Below, piece by piece: positions 45,166-54,804 of a stretch of 64,000 nucleotides of DNA. The notes below the pieces were generated by a model. That model was not told where the DNA came from. It did not search any database and saw only the letters and a program-made list of their open reading frames with translations. This DNA comes from Carboxylicivirga fragile (GTDB lineage: Bacteria > Bacteroidota > Bacteroidia > Bacteroidales > Marinilabiliaceae), in assembly GCA_025499625.1 (NCBI GenBank), contig JAFMVD010000011.1, positions 1 to 64,000 on the forward strand, given 5' to 3'. Made by a program: the position numbers and the translations under genes. Within the stretch, counting starts at the first letter, position 1. Every line of letters starts with the position of its first letter.

Positions 45166-46728
45166 ATGACTTATAAGACTTTAAAAAGAACAAGAGTGGT
45201 GCTTTCACTCTTGTTTTTTATTTTGACTCTGTCCCTGTTTTTGGATATCTATGAGAAGTATGCAAATGAAACGGTTGAGGAGATATTATTTCTGCAGATG
45301 GTTCCTTCTTTGCTGAAATTTATCCAAACCTTAGCTTGGGGAGCTATTGGATTTTTTATAGTTCTATTAATCACTTTGCTGATTGGTCGAGCGTACTGTA
45401 GTACGGTCTGTCCTCTTGGGATTTTGCAAGATATATTTAGTTACATTGCTCGAAAACGTTCAAGTCGTAAGCTATTTTATAAAAAGAAAAAGGGTTATCC
45501 CGCACTTCGCTATTCTATTCTTGGAATTACTGTTGTTAGTATGTTTGCCGGCTTCAATTTGTTTATAACTCTTCTTGATCCTTATAGTAACTTTGGGCGG
45601 ATTGTTACCTATTTAATTCGGCCTATAATTGTTGGTATAAATAATTTATCAGCATTGGCTCTGCACAAATTTGAAGTATATAACCTCAATCCGGTGAAAT
45701 TAGTAGCAGCTCCCTGGTTCGTAATTACCTTATCATTGGCCTTACTTATTACAATAGCATACATGTCGTATAAGCGGGGGCGATTATTTTGTAATACCCT
45801 TTGTCCTGTTGGTTCACTCCTAGGTTTAATGTCTAAGGTATCCTTCCTGAAAATTAAGTTTGATACCGACAAATGCACTAAATGTGGCAGTTGCATTGGT
45901 GTTTGTAAAAGTGAATGCATTGATGTAAAAAACATGAAGGTTGATCATTCTCGCTGTGTCGATTGTTTTAATTGTTTAGATGTATGTCCTGAATTGGCTT
46001 TAGATTTAACATCAAAAAAAGAGAAGAAAAACACCATCAATTCAACAAGTGAGGATAAGGGAAGAAGGGTTGCAATAGCTACGGGTCTTAGTTTGTTAGT
46101 TGGTTCAAAAGTATTAGCAGAGCTTAAGAAACCAATTGATACTTCTAAACTTCTGATAAATGAAAAGGACTACCCCGTGGCACCTCCAGGAGCAATTGGA
46201 ATTAACCGGTTTAATGAAATTTGTACAGGATGCGGCCTGTGTGTGGCAGCTTGTCCTACTCAAGTTCTTCAGTCAGCTACGATGCAGTATGGCTTAAAAG
46301 GATTTATGCAACCGCATATGGATTACCTTTCTGGTTATTGTAATTTTGATTGTCGTGGTTGTGGAAATGTTTGTCCAACAGGTGCTATTTTAAGTATTCC
46401 CATTGAAGAGAAACAGCAGACGCAATTGGGTAAAGCTGTGTTTGTCAAAGAAAACTGTGTGGTTTACACCGATGGAACTGACTGCGGAGCATGTTCAGAA
46501 CATTGTCCGACAAAGGCAGTTAATATGATTCCTTATGAAGGAAAATTGTTAATTCCAGAGGTTGATCAGGATATTTGTATTGGTTGTGGCGCTTGTGAAT
46601 ATCCTTGCCCGGTAGATGCTCCTTATAAAGCTATCTACGTAAATGGTAATGCTGTTCATCAAGTGGCTGATAAACCCAAAGAGGAAGAAAGTTTATCGGT
46701 TCCTGTTGAGGATGATTTTCCGTTTTAA
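45166..46728 (+). CDS. NapH/MauN-like membrane polyferredoxin
   Basis: A 520-residue protein with four to five N-terminal transmembrane helices, then a cytoplasmic 4Fe-4S part. Two membrane-associated CxxxCP motifs (YCSTVCPLG, FCNTLCPVG) match the NapH-type domain. They are followed by CTKCGSCIGVCKSEC, CVDCFNCLDVCPE, CTGCGLCVAACP, CNFDCRGCGNVCP, CGACSEHCP and CIGCGACEYPCPVDAPY, i.e. at least five 4Fe-4S sites. A second hydrophobic stretch near 300 (VAIATGLSLLVGSK) suggests a fusion of NapH and a NapG-like ferredoxin. It likely passes electrons from the quinone pool or cytoplasm to the Tat-exported DUF362 partner; the acceptor is unknown. Confidence 0.85.
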   Translation: MTYKTLKRTRVVLSLLFFILTLSLFLDIYEKYANETVEEILFLQMVPSLLKFIQTLAWGAIGFFIVLLITLLIGRAYCSTVCPLGILQDIFSYIARKRSSRKLFYKKKKGYPALRYSILGITVVSMFAGFNLFITLLDPYSNFGRIVTYLIRPIIVGINNLSALALHKFEVYNLNPVKLVAAPWFVITLSLALLITIAYMSYKRGRLFCNTLCPVGSLLGLMSKVSFLKIKFDTDKCTKCGSCIGVCKSECIDVKNMKVDHSRCVDCFNCLDVCPELALDLTSKKEKKNTINSTSEDKGRRVAIATGLSLLVGSKVLAELKKPIDTSKLLINEKDYPVAPPGAIGINRFNEICTGCGLCVAACPTQVLQSATMQYGLKGFMQPHMDYLSGYCNFDCRGCGNVCPTGAILSIPIEEKQQTQLGKAVFVKENCVVYTDGTDCGACSEHCPTKAVNMIPYEGKLLIPEVDQDICIGCGACEYPCPVDAPYKAIYVNGNAVHQVADKPKEEESLSVPVEDDFPF

Positions 46729-46738
46729 TCTATATTGA

Positions 46739-46781
46739 GTTCTTTGGTCTTGATTCATTCAAGACCAAAGAACTTATTTTG
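46739..46781. terminator. Terminator of the DUF362-polyferredoxin operon
   Basis: A perfect 15-bp stem GTTCTTTGGTCTTGA / TCAAGACCAAAGAAC with a 5-nt loop, followed by TTATTTTGT; probably also used by the convergent gene. Confidence 0.85.
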
Positions 46782-46792
46782 TCTCGAAAAGA

Positions 46793-47488
46793 TTAGTTTA
46801 ATAATGTATCCGTAAACGCTAAGGTTTCAATAAGATCATCTTCATTATTAAATTTCACTTTGTTTTTTTTGATATAGGATTTTATTTCTGGTTTTATATT
46901 TGGAAATAAGTCAAGAAGGTCTTTTTTAGAAGTAAATGATTGCAGAGTATTATTATCAATTGAAATGAAGTAAATAGGACTGATAGATACAAATTTTGCC
47001 TTTTTAGCTTCTTGATATGGTTCTGGGCTTTTTGCTTTTATCAAATTAATTCGATGTTTTTTATAGAAGGAAATATGATCTGTAGTTGCAAGACGCTCGA
47101 GATAGCATCTTTTTTGTTTTTTGTTTTTAAAATTGTCAATATAGAGAAAATCATGATTACCTATTGAAAAGTGGGTAAACAGCTTATTTTTGGGAATTAC
47201 TCGATATTTCTCGTCGATCTCGATTTCCATGTCTTCACTGTAAATATTAAAGCGTAAGTGTAGATCTGTATATATCTGATCATCAAACGTCAATTGGTGA
47301 TCATACTGATCGTTCGTAAGATATGGTGAGCCTTCATATTGTTCCTCAGTTTCGCCTTCAATTATTTGAAGTTTATCATATTCATCGAATAGCGCAGGTA
47401 GACCTCCTGTGTGTTGACCGATTATACCATTGTTGAAAAATGAGCCGAATACCAAAATCATTAATAGTACAGTTGATTTAATTTTCAT
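46793..47488 (-). CDS. Hypothetical secreted protein
   Basis: A 231-residue protein with a signal peptide (about 1-24). The rest is hydrophilic, lysine-rich and free of Cys clusters or known motifs; segments FTHFSIGNHDFLYIDNFKNK and KKDLLDLFPNIKPEIKSYIKKNKVKFNNEDDLIE (about 190-223) suggest a mixed alpha/beta fold. Patterns like these occur in families of unannotated Bacteroidota proteins that precede or follow bacterial hypothetical toxins, but no direct support exists. Convergent with the polyferredoxin gene. Confidence 0.55.
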   Translation of the reverse strand: MKIKSTVLLMILVFGSFFNNGIIGQHTGGLPALFDEYDKLQIIEGETEEQYEGSPYLTNDQYDHQLTFDDQIYTDLHLRFNIYSEDMEIEIDEKYRVIPKNKLFTHFSIGNHDFLYIDNFKNKKQKRCYLERLATTDHISFYKKHRINLIKAKSPEPYQEAKKAKFVSISPIYFISIDNNTLQSFTSKKDLLDLFPNIKPEIKSYIKKNKVKFNNEDDLIETLAFTDTLLN

Positions 47489-47614
47489 AATTTTTGATTT
47501 AAGTTATAGGGTTTTTAATTTAACAAAAATCATTCCAATTACAATCTGTAAAAATATATCCATAACTTTATACCATTAATTAGAGATACTAGAGATCGTT
47601 AGTACTTCGAATAT

Positions 47615-48673
47615 ATGATAAAAATGACTCAATACTTAATACTTCAACACCCAGGGCATAATCGAGTTTATTATAATGTAGCAGGCGAGTTGGCTTTGGC
47701 TGAACTTCAAATTGCTGGCTCTAAATTTGAAACACCATGCAGAGCTGTTAGGCTTATTGAAATAGCTGAGATTCGATATTTATCATTTGAAGTTGAAAGT
47801 GAACTATCCTCGAATGATATAGGTGTACTGTCTCGCCTATCATTTGTATTCGCAATTTATAAAGTACTTAATATTGATGGCGAAGAATGTTTGAAGCCTA
47901 TAGCAATAAAAGATTATGCTTATGTTGATGCTAAAATAAGCTCTTTATTAAAGTATCCCGGTAAAACAAATGAACTGTTTACAAAAATGATGGTGAATGT
48001 GGCTTTGTTATCAAGTAACTTCAACTATGATACAAATATTCAATTACTCGATCCTGTAGCTGGACGTGGCACAACTTTATTCGAAGCGAGTGTTTATGGT
48101 TTTAATGCTACGGGAATAGAGATTGAAAGTAAATCGGTGCATGAAGCCACTGTTTTCTTTAAGAAGTTTATTCAAACTGAACGATATAAACACCAAAATG
48201 ATAAAAGGCAAATTTCGGGAAACAACAAGAAGGAAGCAATTTACGTTCAGGAATTTGAGTTTGCGCCCACAAAAGAAATGTTTAAAATAGAGGAGTTAAA
48301 ACGAAAGCTAGCCTACGTAAACGGATCTTCACAAAATGTAGAGAGCTATTTCAAGGCGAATACCTTTCATTTGATAGTTGGTGATTTACCCTATGGTATT
48401 GCCCATGGCAACAGTTCAACACATCGATCTGCTTCAATTACACGTAACCCATCCGAAATGATAGAGCAATGTGCTGATGGTTGGTTTAAGGTTTTGAAAA
48501 AAGGTGGTGTTATTGTGCTAGCCTGGAATGTATTTGTGGCAGCGAAGGTGAAACTGGAACAGATTTTATCAAGCCATGGTTTTGAAGTTCTTTCGGAAGA
48601 CCCATATGCAAATTTTGAACACATGGTTGATAAATCTATAAAAAGGGATATAATTGTAGCTCGTAAAATATAG
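47615..48673 (+). CDS. TRM11-like RNA methyltransferase, second copy
   Basis: A 352-residue protein. The SAM-binding motif I is LLDPVAGRGTTLFEA (about 143-157), motif II is NATGIEIESK, and motif IV is VGDLPYGIAHG (about 255-265), as in UPF0020/TRM11 families that methylate guanosine in RNA. The gene at 31632 has the same order but poor overall similarity by eye, so they are paralogues with separate roles or specificities. About 140 N-terminal residues have no clear THUMP signature. Two possible ATGs (47615 and 47624) lie at the start. The AraC gene follows 20 bp downstream. Confidence 0.65.
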   Translation: MIKMTQYLILQHPGHNRVYYNVAGELALAELQIAGSKFETPCRAVRLIEIAEIRYLSFEVESELSSNDIGVLSRLSFVFAIYKVLNIDGEECLKPIAIKDYAYVDAKISSLLKYPGKTNELFTKMMVNVALLSSNFNYDTNIQLLDPVAGRGTTLFEASVYGFNATGIEIESKSVHEATVFFKKFIQTERYKHQNDKRQISGNNKKEAIYVQEFEFAPTKEMFKIEELKRKLAYVNGSSQNVESYFKANTFHLIVGDLPYGIAHGNSSTHRSASITRNPSEMIEQCADGWFKVLKKGGVIVLAWNVFVAAKVKLEQILSSHGFEVLSEDPYANFEHMVDKSIKRDIIVARKI

Positions 48674-48693
48674 ATAAAGAAAGCCTAGACCGC

Positions 48694-49635
48694 ATGAAAT
48701 TCGAAAATGTTCAAATAAAAAATGAATACAGACATCGTATAAATAAAACCATCGACTATATCGATGCCAATTTCTCAAAGCAATTTACGCTTGACGAATT
48801 AGCCGCGGTTGCTAATTTTTCTAAGTTTCATTTCCATCGTATTTTCCAGGGTGTTGTTGGCGAAACACCTTTTAATTTTATTACCAGAGTACGCCTTGAA
48901 CGAGCTGCTAATTTGCTGAAAAGTAATGTTGATTTGCCCATTACCGAAGTTGCTTTTCGCTGTGGTTACTCCGATGCATCCGTTTTCTCACGTAAGTTTA
49001 AGCAACAGTTTAAGCAAAGTGCAACGCAATTTCGAACAGCTAAAGAAAATAGCAAGATCAGTCAAGTCAATAGCAAGCTCCAACAAGCTGATGATAGTCT
49101 TTCCATGTACATTTGTGCAAGTACTAACACTATTAAATGGAAGACTAATATGGAATTAAACAAAGGAGTTGAAGTGAAAACACTTCCGGAAAGAACAGTT
49201 GTTTATGTGCGTCACATTGGACCATACAAAGGTAACGAAGAATTATTTAAAGGTTTATGGAACAAGCTTTTTGCATGGGCAGGCCCAAGAGGTTTGGTTG
49301 GCAATCCTAATATGGTTTCCATGGCTGTTTATCACGATGACCCTAACATTACAGAGGAAATGAAATTGCGCACCAGCATTTGTATCAGTGCCCCAGAAGA
49401 TACCAAAGTCGATGGTGAGGTTGGTAAAATGAGAATCGAAGGTGGTCAGTACATGGTAGCCCGATTCGAAGTTGATGCAACACAGTTTGCCGAAGCATGG
49501 CAATGGGTTTATTCTAGTTGGATGCCAGCCAGTGGTTACCAACCCGATGACAAACCATGTTTTGAAATGTACAATGAAGAACCTAAGAATGGTATTTTTA
49601 CTGTTGATATTTGTGTGCCAGTAAAACCTTTGTAG
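48694..49635 (+). CDS. AraC family regulator with GyrI-like effector domain
   Basis: A 313-residue regulator. The N-terminal AraC HTH pair (about 15-115) shows FSKQFTLDELAAVANFSKFHFHRIFQ, RLERAANLLKS and ITEVAFRCGYSDASVFSRKFKQQF. It is followed by a GyrI-like small-molecule-binding domain (about 150-313): VEVKTLPERTVVYVRHIGPY, CISAPEDTKVDGEVGKMRIEGGQYMVARFEV, CFEMYNEEP. This Rob/SoxS-GyrI layout typically senses hydrophobic drugs or small ligands. It is 20 bp behind the TRM11-like gene and probably cotranscribed with it; its targets are unknown. Confidence 0.88.
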   Translation: MKFENVQIKNEYRHRINKTIDYIDANFSKQFTLDELAAVANFSKFHFHRIFQGVVGETPFNFITRVRLERAANLLKSNVDLPITEVAFRCGYSDASVFSRKFKQQFKQSATQFRTAKENSKISQVNSKLQQADDSLSMYICASTNTIKWKTNMELNKGVEVKTLPERTVVYVRHIGPYKGNEELFKGLWNKLFAWAGPRGLVGNPNMVSMAVYHDDPNITEEMKLRTSICISAPEDTKVDGEVGKMRIEGGQYMVARFEVDATQFAEAWQWVYSSWMPASGYQPDDKPCFEMYNEEPKNGIFTVDICVPVKPL

Positions 49636-49649
49636 TTATTTAAACTAAG

Positions 49650-49678
49650 AAAGGATGCTTTGTGAGCATCCTTTTGTT
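49650..49678. terminator. Bidirectional terminator
   Basis: AAAGGATGCT / AGCATCCTTT stem with a short loop and T-run between the AraC gene and the convergent transporter gene. Confidence 0.75.
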
Positions 49679-52600
49679 TTATGGTCGTATTGATTGAAGT
49701 CGCTTGTTTAATCGTCTCAATTTAAAGGTCTCGAAGTATCTAATTATTTTCCTTAGCACATCAAAATAAAGAGTGATGTAAAAGAAAGCAATCCAGAGCC
49801 AAATGATTAAAGTATTAAACAAGGCTGTTGGTATGGATAGACCGAGTACGTTTTTTGATGGTGAATAAAAATGTGCTCTTCCCAAATGAGAAACTGGATC
49901 TTTAAAAATAGGATGTTTCTTTTGGATGATGGAGTTGGAGCTAGTTTCTATTTGTTGAAGTTCCCGTTTGTTTAATACCAGTTCCTCAATAGCTTCATTC
50001 TGATAAGTCTTTTTGAATTCAAGAAATGCTTCTTTTGAGCCAAACTCATTAATTAGTTGACTAAATAATTGATCCTTCTCTTTCTTGGCTTCTCTATATT
50101 CTGTCTGTTGAACAACCCTTTCTGTTTTCAAGAATTTATCAAGTCTGTTATAAGTATCTTCCGAAAAATTAGCTCGACCACTTAAAAAGAATGATAAAGC
50201 AGGGTAATGTGTTGTTTTTACATCCAGTAACTTCTGGATCTCATTGATTAGCAATTGGGATTGAGATTGTAATTCCTCAGTTTCACCCTGGCTACGTAAT
50301 TTTTTACAGACCTTATTTAGGGTTATTAATTCCGGAATAAGTAAAGTGCTTTTATACGATGATGTACTTATCCTTTTCTCAACATCAAAAAATAATCGTT
50401 CGTATTTATTGTTGCAGAATTGGTTAACAGCCAGTGCTTCGTACGACCATCTTGAGGTCATGCAATCACCAATGCGAGGAACATACTCTTCGGATGCAAT
50501 GGTACGATGCAGTTTGTCAAACCCAACAATTACACCACTAAACAAGAGTTGAGGAACTAGTATCAGAGGTATTAGTATGTAAATTGTTACGACTGAATTT
50601 AAACCACTACTAATATTTAAACCAATCATATTGGCAAAACAAGCGGTACTTAATAAGATCAACCAATAGCTTAGTGTTAGCCCCTGTACCTCAAGTATGT
50701 AATTGCCGATTAAAACAAAACTTAATGTCTGTATAGCTGAGATGATGAACATGATAACCACCTTGGCATTAAGAAAACTAGATCGGCTCAGGTTCAGAAA
50801 GGATTCACGTTGTAGCAGTCTTTTGTCTTTAAATATCTCTTCGGCACTCACTGTTAGTCCAAGAAAAAGAGAAACCACAACCGACATAAATAAATAGGCT
50901 GGTAAATTAACGTTATTGCTGAAAACGTAAGTTGATTCATTGCCGCCATCGCCACTAATAAACTTTGTAAAAAAGCCAAGTATTAATGCCAAAATAGGCG
51001 CTTCAAGCATGTTAATCAGAATGTATTGCTTGTTCTTTATTTTCGATAAAAAATCACGTTGAAAATAAATTTTGAACTGCTCTAAACGCCCTGGGATATT
51101 ATAAAGGTTATGCGGAAGTCTTTCTTTCTTCTGATTTTGGCCTTTTTGCTTCCACTCAAATTTGCTTTCAAACTTTTCAATGTAGTGATCATACCACTCT
51201 TCTGGTGAAACTTTCCGTTGACGAATAAACTTTCCGTACGGATTTACCATACGCGACTCAATAATACGAAGTGGTTGTTCGGTTTGCACATTACCACAGA
51301 TGTAACACTCGCTCTCATCAGGGTTGACGTAATTAGCCATCTTTTTAAAGTAAGTGATGGCATCGGTAGGATTCCCGTTATAAATGATGCGCCCGCCTTT
51401 ATCAATGATCAGTAGTTTGTCAATGAGTTTGTATAAATCGCTACTTGGTTGATGTATATTAATGATAACCAAACGCCCTTTTAAAGTTTGACGTTTCAAT
51501 AATACCATAACTTTTTCCGAATCCATTGAGGATAAACCCGATGTTGGTTCATCAACAAATAGTATAGAAGGTTCGCGAATTAGTTCAAGGGCAATATTAA
51601 GTCGTTTACGTTGGCCTCCGCTTAAAATTTTATTCAAAGGAGAACCTACAACTAAATCACGAGCTTCAACCAAATCAAAATCGTGAAGTCCTTTTTCAAC
51701 CAACTCATTAATTTCTTCTTTGGATAAATGACTGAAGCACAAGCGGGCATTGTAGTATAAATTCTCAAATACCGTTAACTCTTCCTTTAATAAATCATCC
51801 TGAGGTACATATCCGATAACACCTTGAAGAGATTCATCTTCACTATTGACATCGTAACCATTTATGGTTATTTGTCCATTATCTAATTTTAAATTACCAT
51901 TCAGAACATTGAGCAAGGTTGATTTACCTGTTCCACTACCTCCCATGATACTCACCAGTTGTCCCGACCTTCCGGTAAAGCTAAATGGATGAATGCCAAT
52001 GGTACTTGAATTAAATTTGTATTCAATGTCGATGGCTCGATAAACAATACGTGCCCGATCGGGGCGAGCAATAAATTTTTCTGAAATGGTTCCGTAATAT
52101 ACCGGCGAAATACGCGATGTTTTAATTACTGATCCAGGCGATAAAGCTGCTGCTCGATTTTGCTCAATAATATGACCATTCAGATATAAATTTCGGCTAC
52201 CTGAATAACGGAACACAAATTGATTGGTGGCTTTAATGTGTAGAACCCAAACAAAAATTTGCTGTTTAGGATTGTAGATGTGCTTTATATCTTCTTCAGG
52301 CTTTTCTTGCTGACCACTAATTAAAAGAAGTCGATCTTTTGATTCTACGTCTAAAGGATAACCCACAATAAAATCTCGAAGGTTTTTATATTCATCTTCT
52401 TCGAGTTTTAAATGTACTGCTAGTGCATCGGTAAACAGCCCCTCTTCATCAGATACGTGTTCGTCGCGCATGATGAAATTAAGCATGTTGGTAACCAATA
52501 GGAATTTGGTGCTTTGCTCTAGTTCTTGATTTAATTGATCGCAAATGGTTTTAAGCAGATGCATGTTAGATGATACCTGCTTTTCGCGCTTGGCCTGATC

Positions 52601-52798
52601 CTTACTGTACGAGTTCTCATGATATTTCTCAACATAAAAATCGTAGCGTTCTATGGCTTGGTCAACAAACTCACTATTTAGGTTACGCGAAAGGAAATTT
52701 TTCACCTCTACTACCCCCTGACCAGTTTCCTGTTCTTCTCTTTGGTCGGTTAGTAAGGCGAAAATTTGCATTAAGGCCTCTAGTAGCAATTCACTCAT
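49679..52798 (-). CDS. ABCG-type transporter with N-terminal regulatory region
   Basis: A 1039-residue protein. The first 250 residues look like a helical TerB-like domain (NMLNFIMRDEHVSDEEGLF, about 105-123) followed by a degenerate FHA-like strand region (VLHIKATNQFVFRYSGSRNLYLNGHII). An ABC ATPase follows with Walker A GGSGTGKST (about 291), signature LSGGQRKRLNIA and Walker B SILFVDEP. An ABC2 membrane domain with six helices is interrupted by a 250-residue soluble insertion between its helices 5 and 6 and ends in the cytoplasm with KLRRLNKRLQ. Half-transporters like this pump lipids or toxic compounds; substrate unknown. Upstream the promoter region is short, next to the lipoprotein gene at 52909. 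Confidence 0.75.
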   Translation of the reverse strand: MSELLLEALMQIFALLTDQREEQETGQGVVEVKNFLSRNLNSEFVDQAIERYDFYVEKYHENSYSKDQAKREKQVSSNMHLLKTICDQLNQELEQSTKFLLVTNMLNFIMRDEHVSDEEGLFTDALAVHLKLEEDEYKNLRDFIVGYPLDVESKDRLLLISGQQEKPEEDIKHIYNPKQQIFVWVLHIKATNQFVFRYSGSRNLYLNGHIIEQNRAAALSPGSVIKTSRISPVYYGTISEKFIARPDRARIVYRAIDIEYKFNSSTIGIHPFSFTGRSGQLVSIMGGSGTGKSTLLNVLNGNLKLDNGQITINGYDVNSEDESLQGVIGYVPQDDLLKEELTVFENLYYNARLCFSHLSKEEINELVEKGLHDFDLVEARDLVVGSPLNKILSGGQRKRLNIALELIREPSILFVDEPTSGLSSMDSEKVMVLLKRQTLKGRLVIINIHQPSSDLYKLIDKLLIIDKGGRIIYNGNPTDAITYFKKMANYVNPDESECYICGNVQTEQPLRIIESRMVNPYGKFIRQRKVSPEEWYDHYIEKFESKFEWKQKGQNQKKERLPHNLYNIPGRLEQFKIYFQRDFLSKIKNKQYILINMLEAPILALILGFFTKFISGDGGNESTYVFSNNVNLPAYLFMSVVVSLFLGLTVSAEEIFKDKRLLQRESFLNLSRSSFLNAKVVIMFIISAIQTLSFVLIGNYILEVQGLTLSYWLILLSTACFANMIGLNISSGLNSVVTIYILIPLILVPQLLFSGVIVGFDKLHRTIASEEYVPRIGDCMTSRWSYEALAVNQFCNNKYERLFFDVEKRISTSSYKSTLLIPELITLNKVCKKLRSQGETEELQSQSQLLINEIQKLLDVKTTHYPALSFFLSGRANFSEDTYNRLDKFLKTERVVQQTEYREAKKEKDQLFSQLINEFGSKEAFLEFKKTYQNEAIEELVLNKRELQQIETSSNSIIQKKHPIFKDPVSHLGRAHFYSPSKNVLGLSIPTALFNTLIIWLWIAFFYITLYFDVLRKIIRYFETFKLRRLNKRLQSIRP

Positions 52799-52855
52799 GC
52801 AATCGGGTTTTACTTTGGTCAGTCAAGATAATAATTTTTCATTGACTTGCTGAAA

Positions 52856-52886
52856 TAAAAAAGGGAAACCATACGGTTTCCCTAGT
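52856..52886 (-). terminator. Terminator of the lipoprotein gene
   Basis: AGGGAAACC-ATAC-GGTTTCCCT stem with an A-run on its left, just after the stop of the gene at 52909. Confidence 0.8.
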
Positions 52887-52908
52887 ATATTGTCATATGT
52901 GCTATAAA

Positions 52909-53727
52909 TTACGATACAAACTTCTCGCGCACTACAGCTACGTTGTCTTCAATGGCTTTTAGTTGATCTTGCGTTATACTTCCACTGTCGATGCTGTTAT
53001 AAATCTCGTTTAAGATTTTTAGATCCTCAATGGTAGCTTTTACATCTTCGTTTGTTGCATGTTCTTTTAAGATTGTCATCAACTTATTCAACGGCTCTTT
53101 TTGTTCCATAATTATTGAAACCATTTCACGATTGTTGAATGTATCCTCTGATATGTGTGTTGAAATGTACAAAGCTTCAACCCAACTACCTGCAATTACC
53201 AACATTGAAACAGAGCTACGATCATTCTTATTTAAATACTCATAGGTATCGTAGAATGAATTGGTGATAACATCTACCATTTGATCCTTGTTGTCAAGGT
53301 TGTTTTCAATGGTAGTTAATAAGTCTTTATCCAAAGCAGCAGAAATATCCAGTTTGTCAATTAGCTTTTTTGAAGCATTCATAAAGTCAACTGTTTCTTG
53401 CTTTTGGTTGTAGGTGCTGGCATAACTTAAATCAGCACTATAAATACCCAGGTTCAAGGCTTGATTTTTTTCAGTGAAATACTTATCAACATTACTTACC
53501 GGGTTGGATAAAGAAAGTATGTAAGATGCTTCAATGCGATTTAACATTTCAGTTACTTCAAATGAAGTAGGAAGCGGATAAACAAATTCTCTCACTTCTT
53601 TCTCTACGATTTCCTTTTTAATTTCTGGGGCTTTTTGTTCTGACGATTTTTTATTACCCATGTTGCAAGAAGCCAATACGACTATTGTTGCAATTATTAT
53701 TGATGCGATTGAAAAAGTACGTCTCAT
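52909..53727 (-). CDS. Conserved Bacteroidota lipoprotein of unknown function
   Basis: A protein of about 272 residues. ATG 53727 gives MRRTFSIASIIIATIVVLASC, a lipoprotein signal with lipobox LASC; an ATG nine codons upstream would add a charged extension. After a basic linker (KKSSEQKAPEIKKEIVEKEV) the domain is fully helical (FEVTEMLNRIEASYILSLSNPVSNVDKYFTEKNQALNLGIYSADLSYASTYN, over about 50-100). I recognise this as a widespread uncharacterised family. Monocistronic, with its own terminator. Confidence 0.7.
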   Translation of the reverse strand: MRRTFSIASIIIATIVVLASCNMGNKKSSEQKAPEIKKEIVEKEVREFVYPLPTSFEVTEMLNRIEASYILSLSNPVSNVDKYFTEKNQALNLGIYSADLSYASTYNQKQETVDFMNASKKLIDKLDISAALDKDLLTTIENNLDNKDQMVDVITNSFYDTYEYLNKNDRSSVSMLVIAGSWVEALYISTHISEDTFNNREMVSIIMEQKEPLNKLMTILKEHATNEDVKATIEDLKILNEIYNSIDSGSITQDQLKAIEDNVAVVREKFVS

Positions 53728-53895
53728 TTCTTTAGGTCTTTTTAATTTCCACAAATATAACTGAATTTGAAAATAATTTGTTTCGTGAGGTTTTATTTTT
53801 ATTTCAATTTCTTATCATTTTATCATATTTCTGTAATTTCCACATCTTTTTTCACTATTTGTTGTTAATTGGGAGGACTTAATTCGTTTTAGAAA

Positions 53896-54804
53896 ATGCA
53901 AAATCAAACCAAAGGAGTTTTATTAGCTGGAACAACAGCTATTTTATGGGGAGTATTGGCCATTGCTTTAAAAGTATCTTTAAAACATTTCGATGCCTAT
54001 ACCGTGGTATGGTTTCGTTTTTTTGTTGCAAGTATAATTTTAGCAGGATATTTTGCGATTAAACAACCTGAACTTTTAAAGATTTATAAGAAACCACCTT
54101 GGATGATGCTATTAGCAGCAGTGCTACTTGGTGGTAATTATATTGGTTACATGCAAGGCGTCAATTATGCTGGCCCTGCGGTAACCCAAGTGGTGATTCA
54201 AGCTGGGCCGGTACTATTAGGTTTAATTGGTTTCTTATTTTTTAAGGAATCAATAAATGCTTTGCGCGCATTGGGTTTTGGAATTGCAGCTATTGGTTTC
54301 ATCCTATTCTATGTTTATCAATTAAACGCAGCTATTGCTGATAAAGATGAACTTATAAAAGGTGTAGCTTGGATACTATTTGCTGCTTGCTCATGGACAG
54401 GGTATGCGGTTGTCAATAAACGTTTGGTCACTAAATGGCCTCCACACCAAATCAACCTTATTGTTTTTGGCTTACCTGTTTTGTTGTTTTTACCGTTGGT
54501 GAATTTTTCACAGTTTGCTATGCCCCATGAACCTTGGGTTTGGTTGTTGATGGTTGCACTAGGGCTTAATACTGTTGTTGCTTATGGCACATTGTCCGCC
54601 TCTTTTAAATATGCTGAAGCAAACCGGATTAGCATTGTTATTACCATGAACCCAATTATTACATTCTTATTGCTCGAGGTGCTTTTATTGATGGATACGC
54701 AATGGTTCCCTATCAAAGAAGTACCTTTTATGGCCTATGTTGGGGCAGCACTAGTTTTAGTTGGAGCAATTCTAGCGGTTGGAATAAAGGGGAAAGCTAA
54801 GTAG
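53896..54804 (+). CDS. EamA/DMT family transporter
   Basis: A 302-residue inner-membrane protein with ten predicted helices in two EamA (PF00892) repeats: GTTAILWGVLAIALKVSLKH...VVWFRFFVASIIL in the first and GVAWILFAACSWTGYAVVNKR...SIVITMNPIITFLLLEVLL in the second. Such transporters carry metabolites or drugs; the substrate is not predictable. Ends 8 bp inside the next (opposite) gene. Confidence 0.9.
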   Translation: MQNQTKGVLLAGTTAILWGVLAIALKVSLKHFDAYTVVWFRFFVASIILAGYFAIKQPELLKIYKKPPWMMLLAAVLLGGNYIGYMQGVNYAGPAVTQVVIQAGPVLLGLIGFLFFKESINALRALGFGIAAIGFILFYVYQLNAAIADKDELIKGVAWILFAACSWTGYAVVNKRLVTKWPPHQINLIVFGLPVLLFLPLVNFSQFAMPHEPWVWLLMVALGLNTVVAYGTLSASFKYAEANRISIVITMNPIITFLLLEVLLLMDTQWFPIKEVPFMAYVGAALVLVGAILAVGIKGKAK

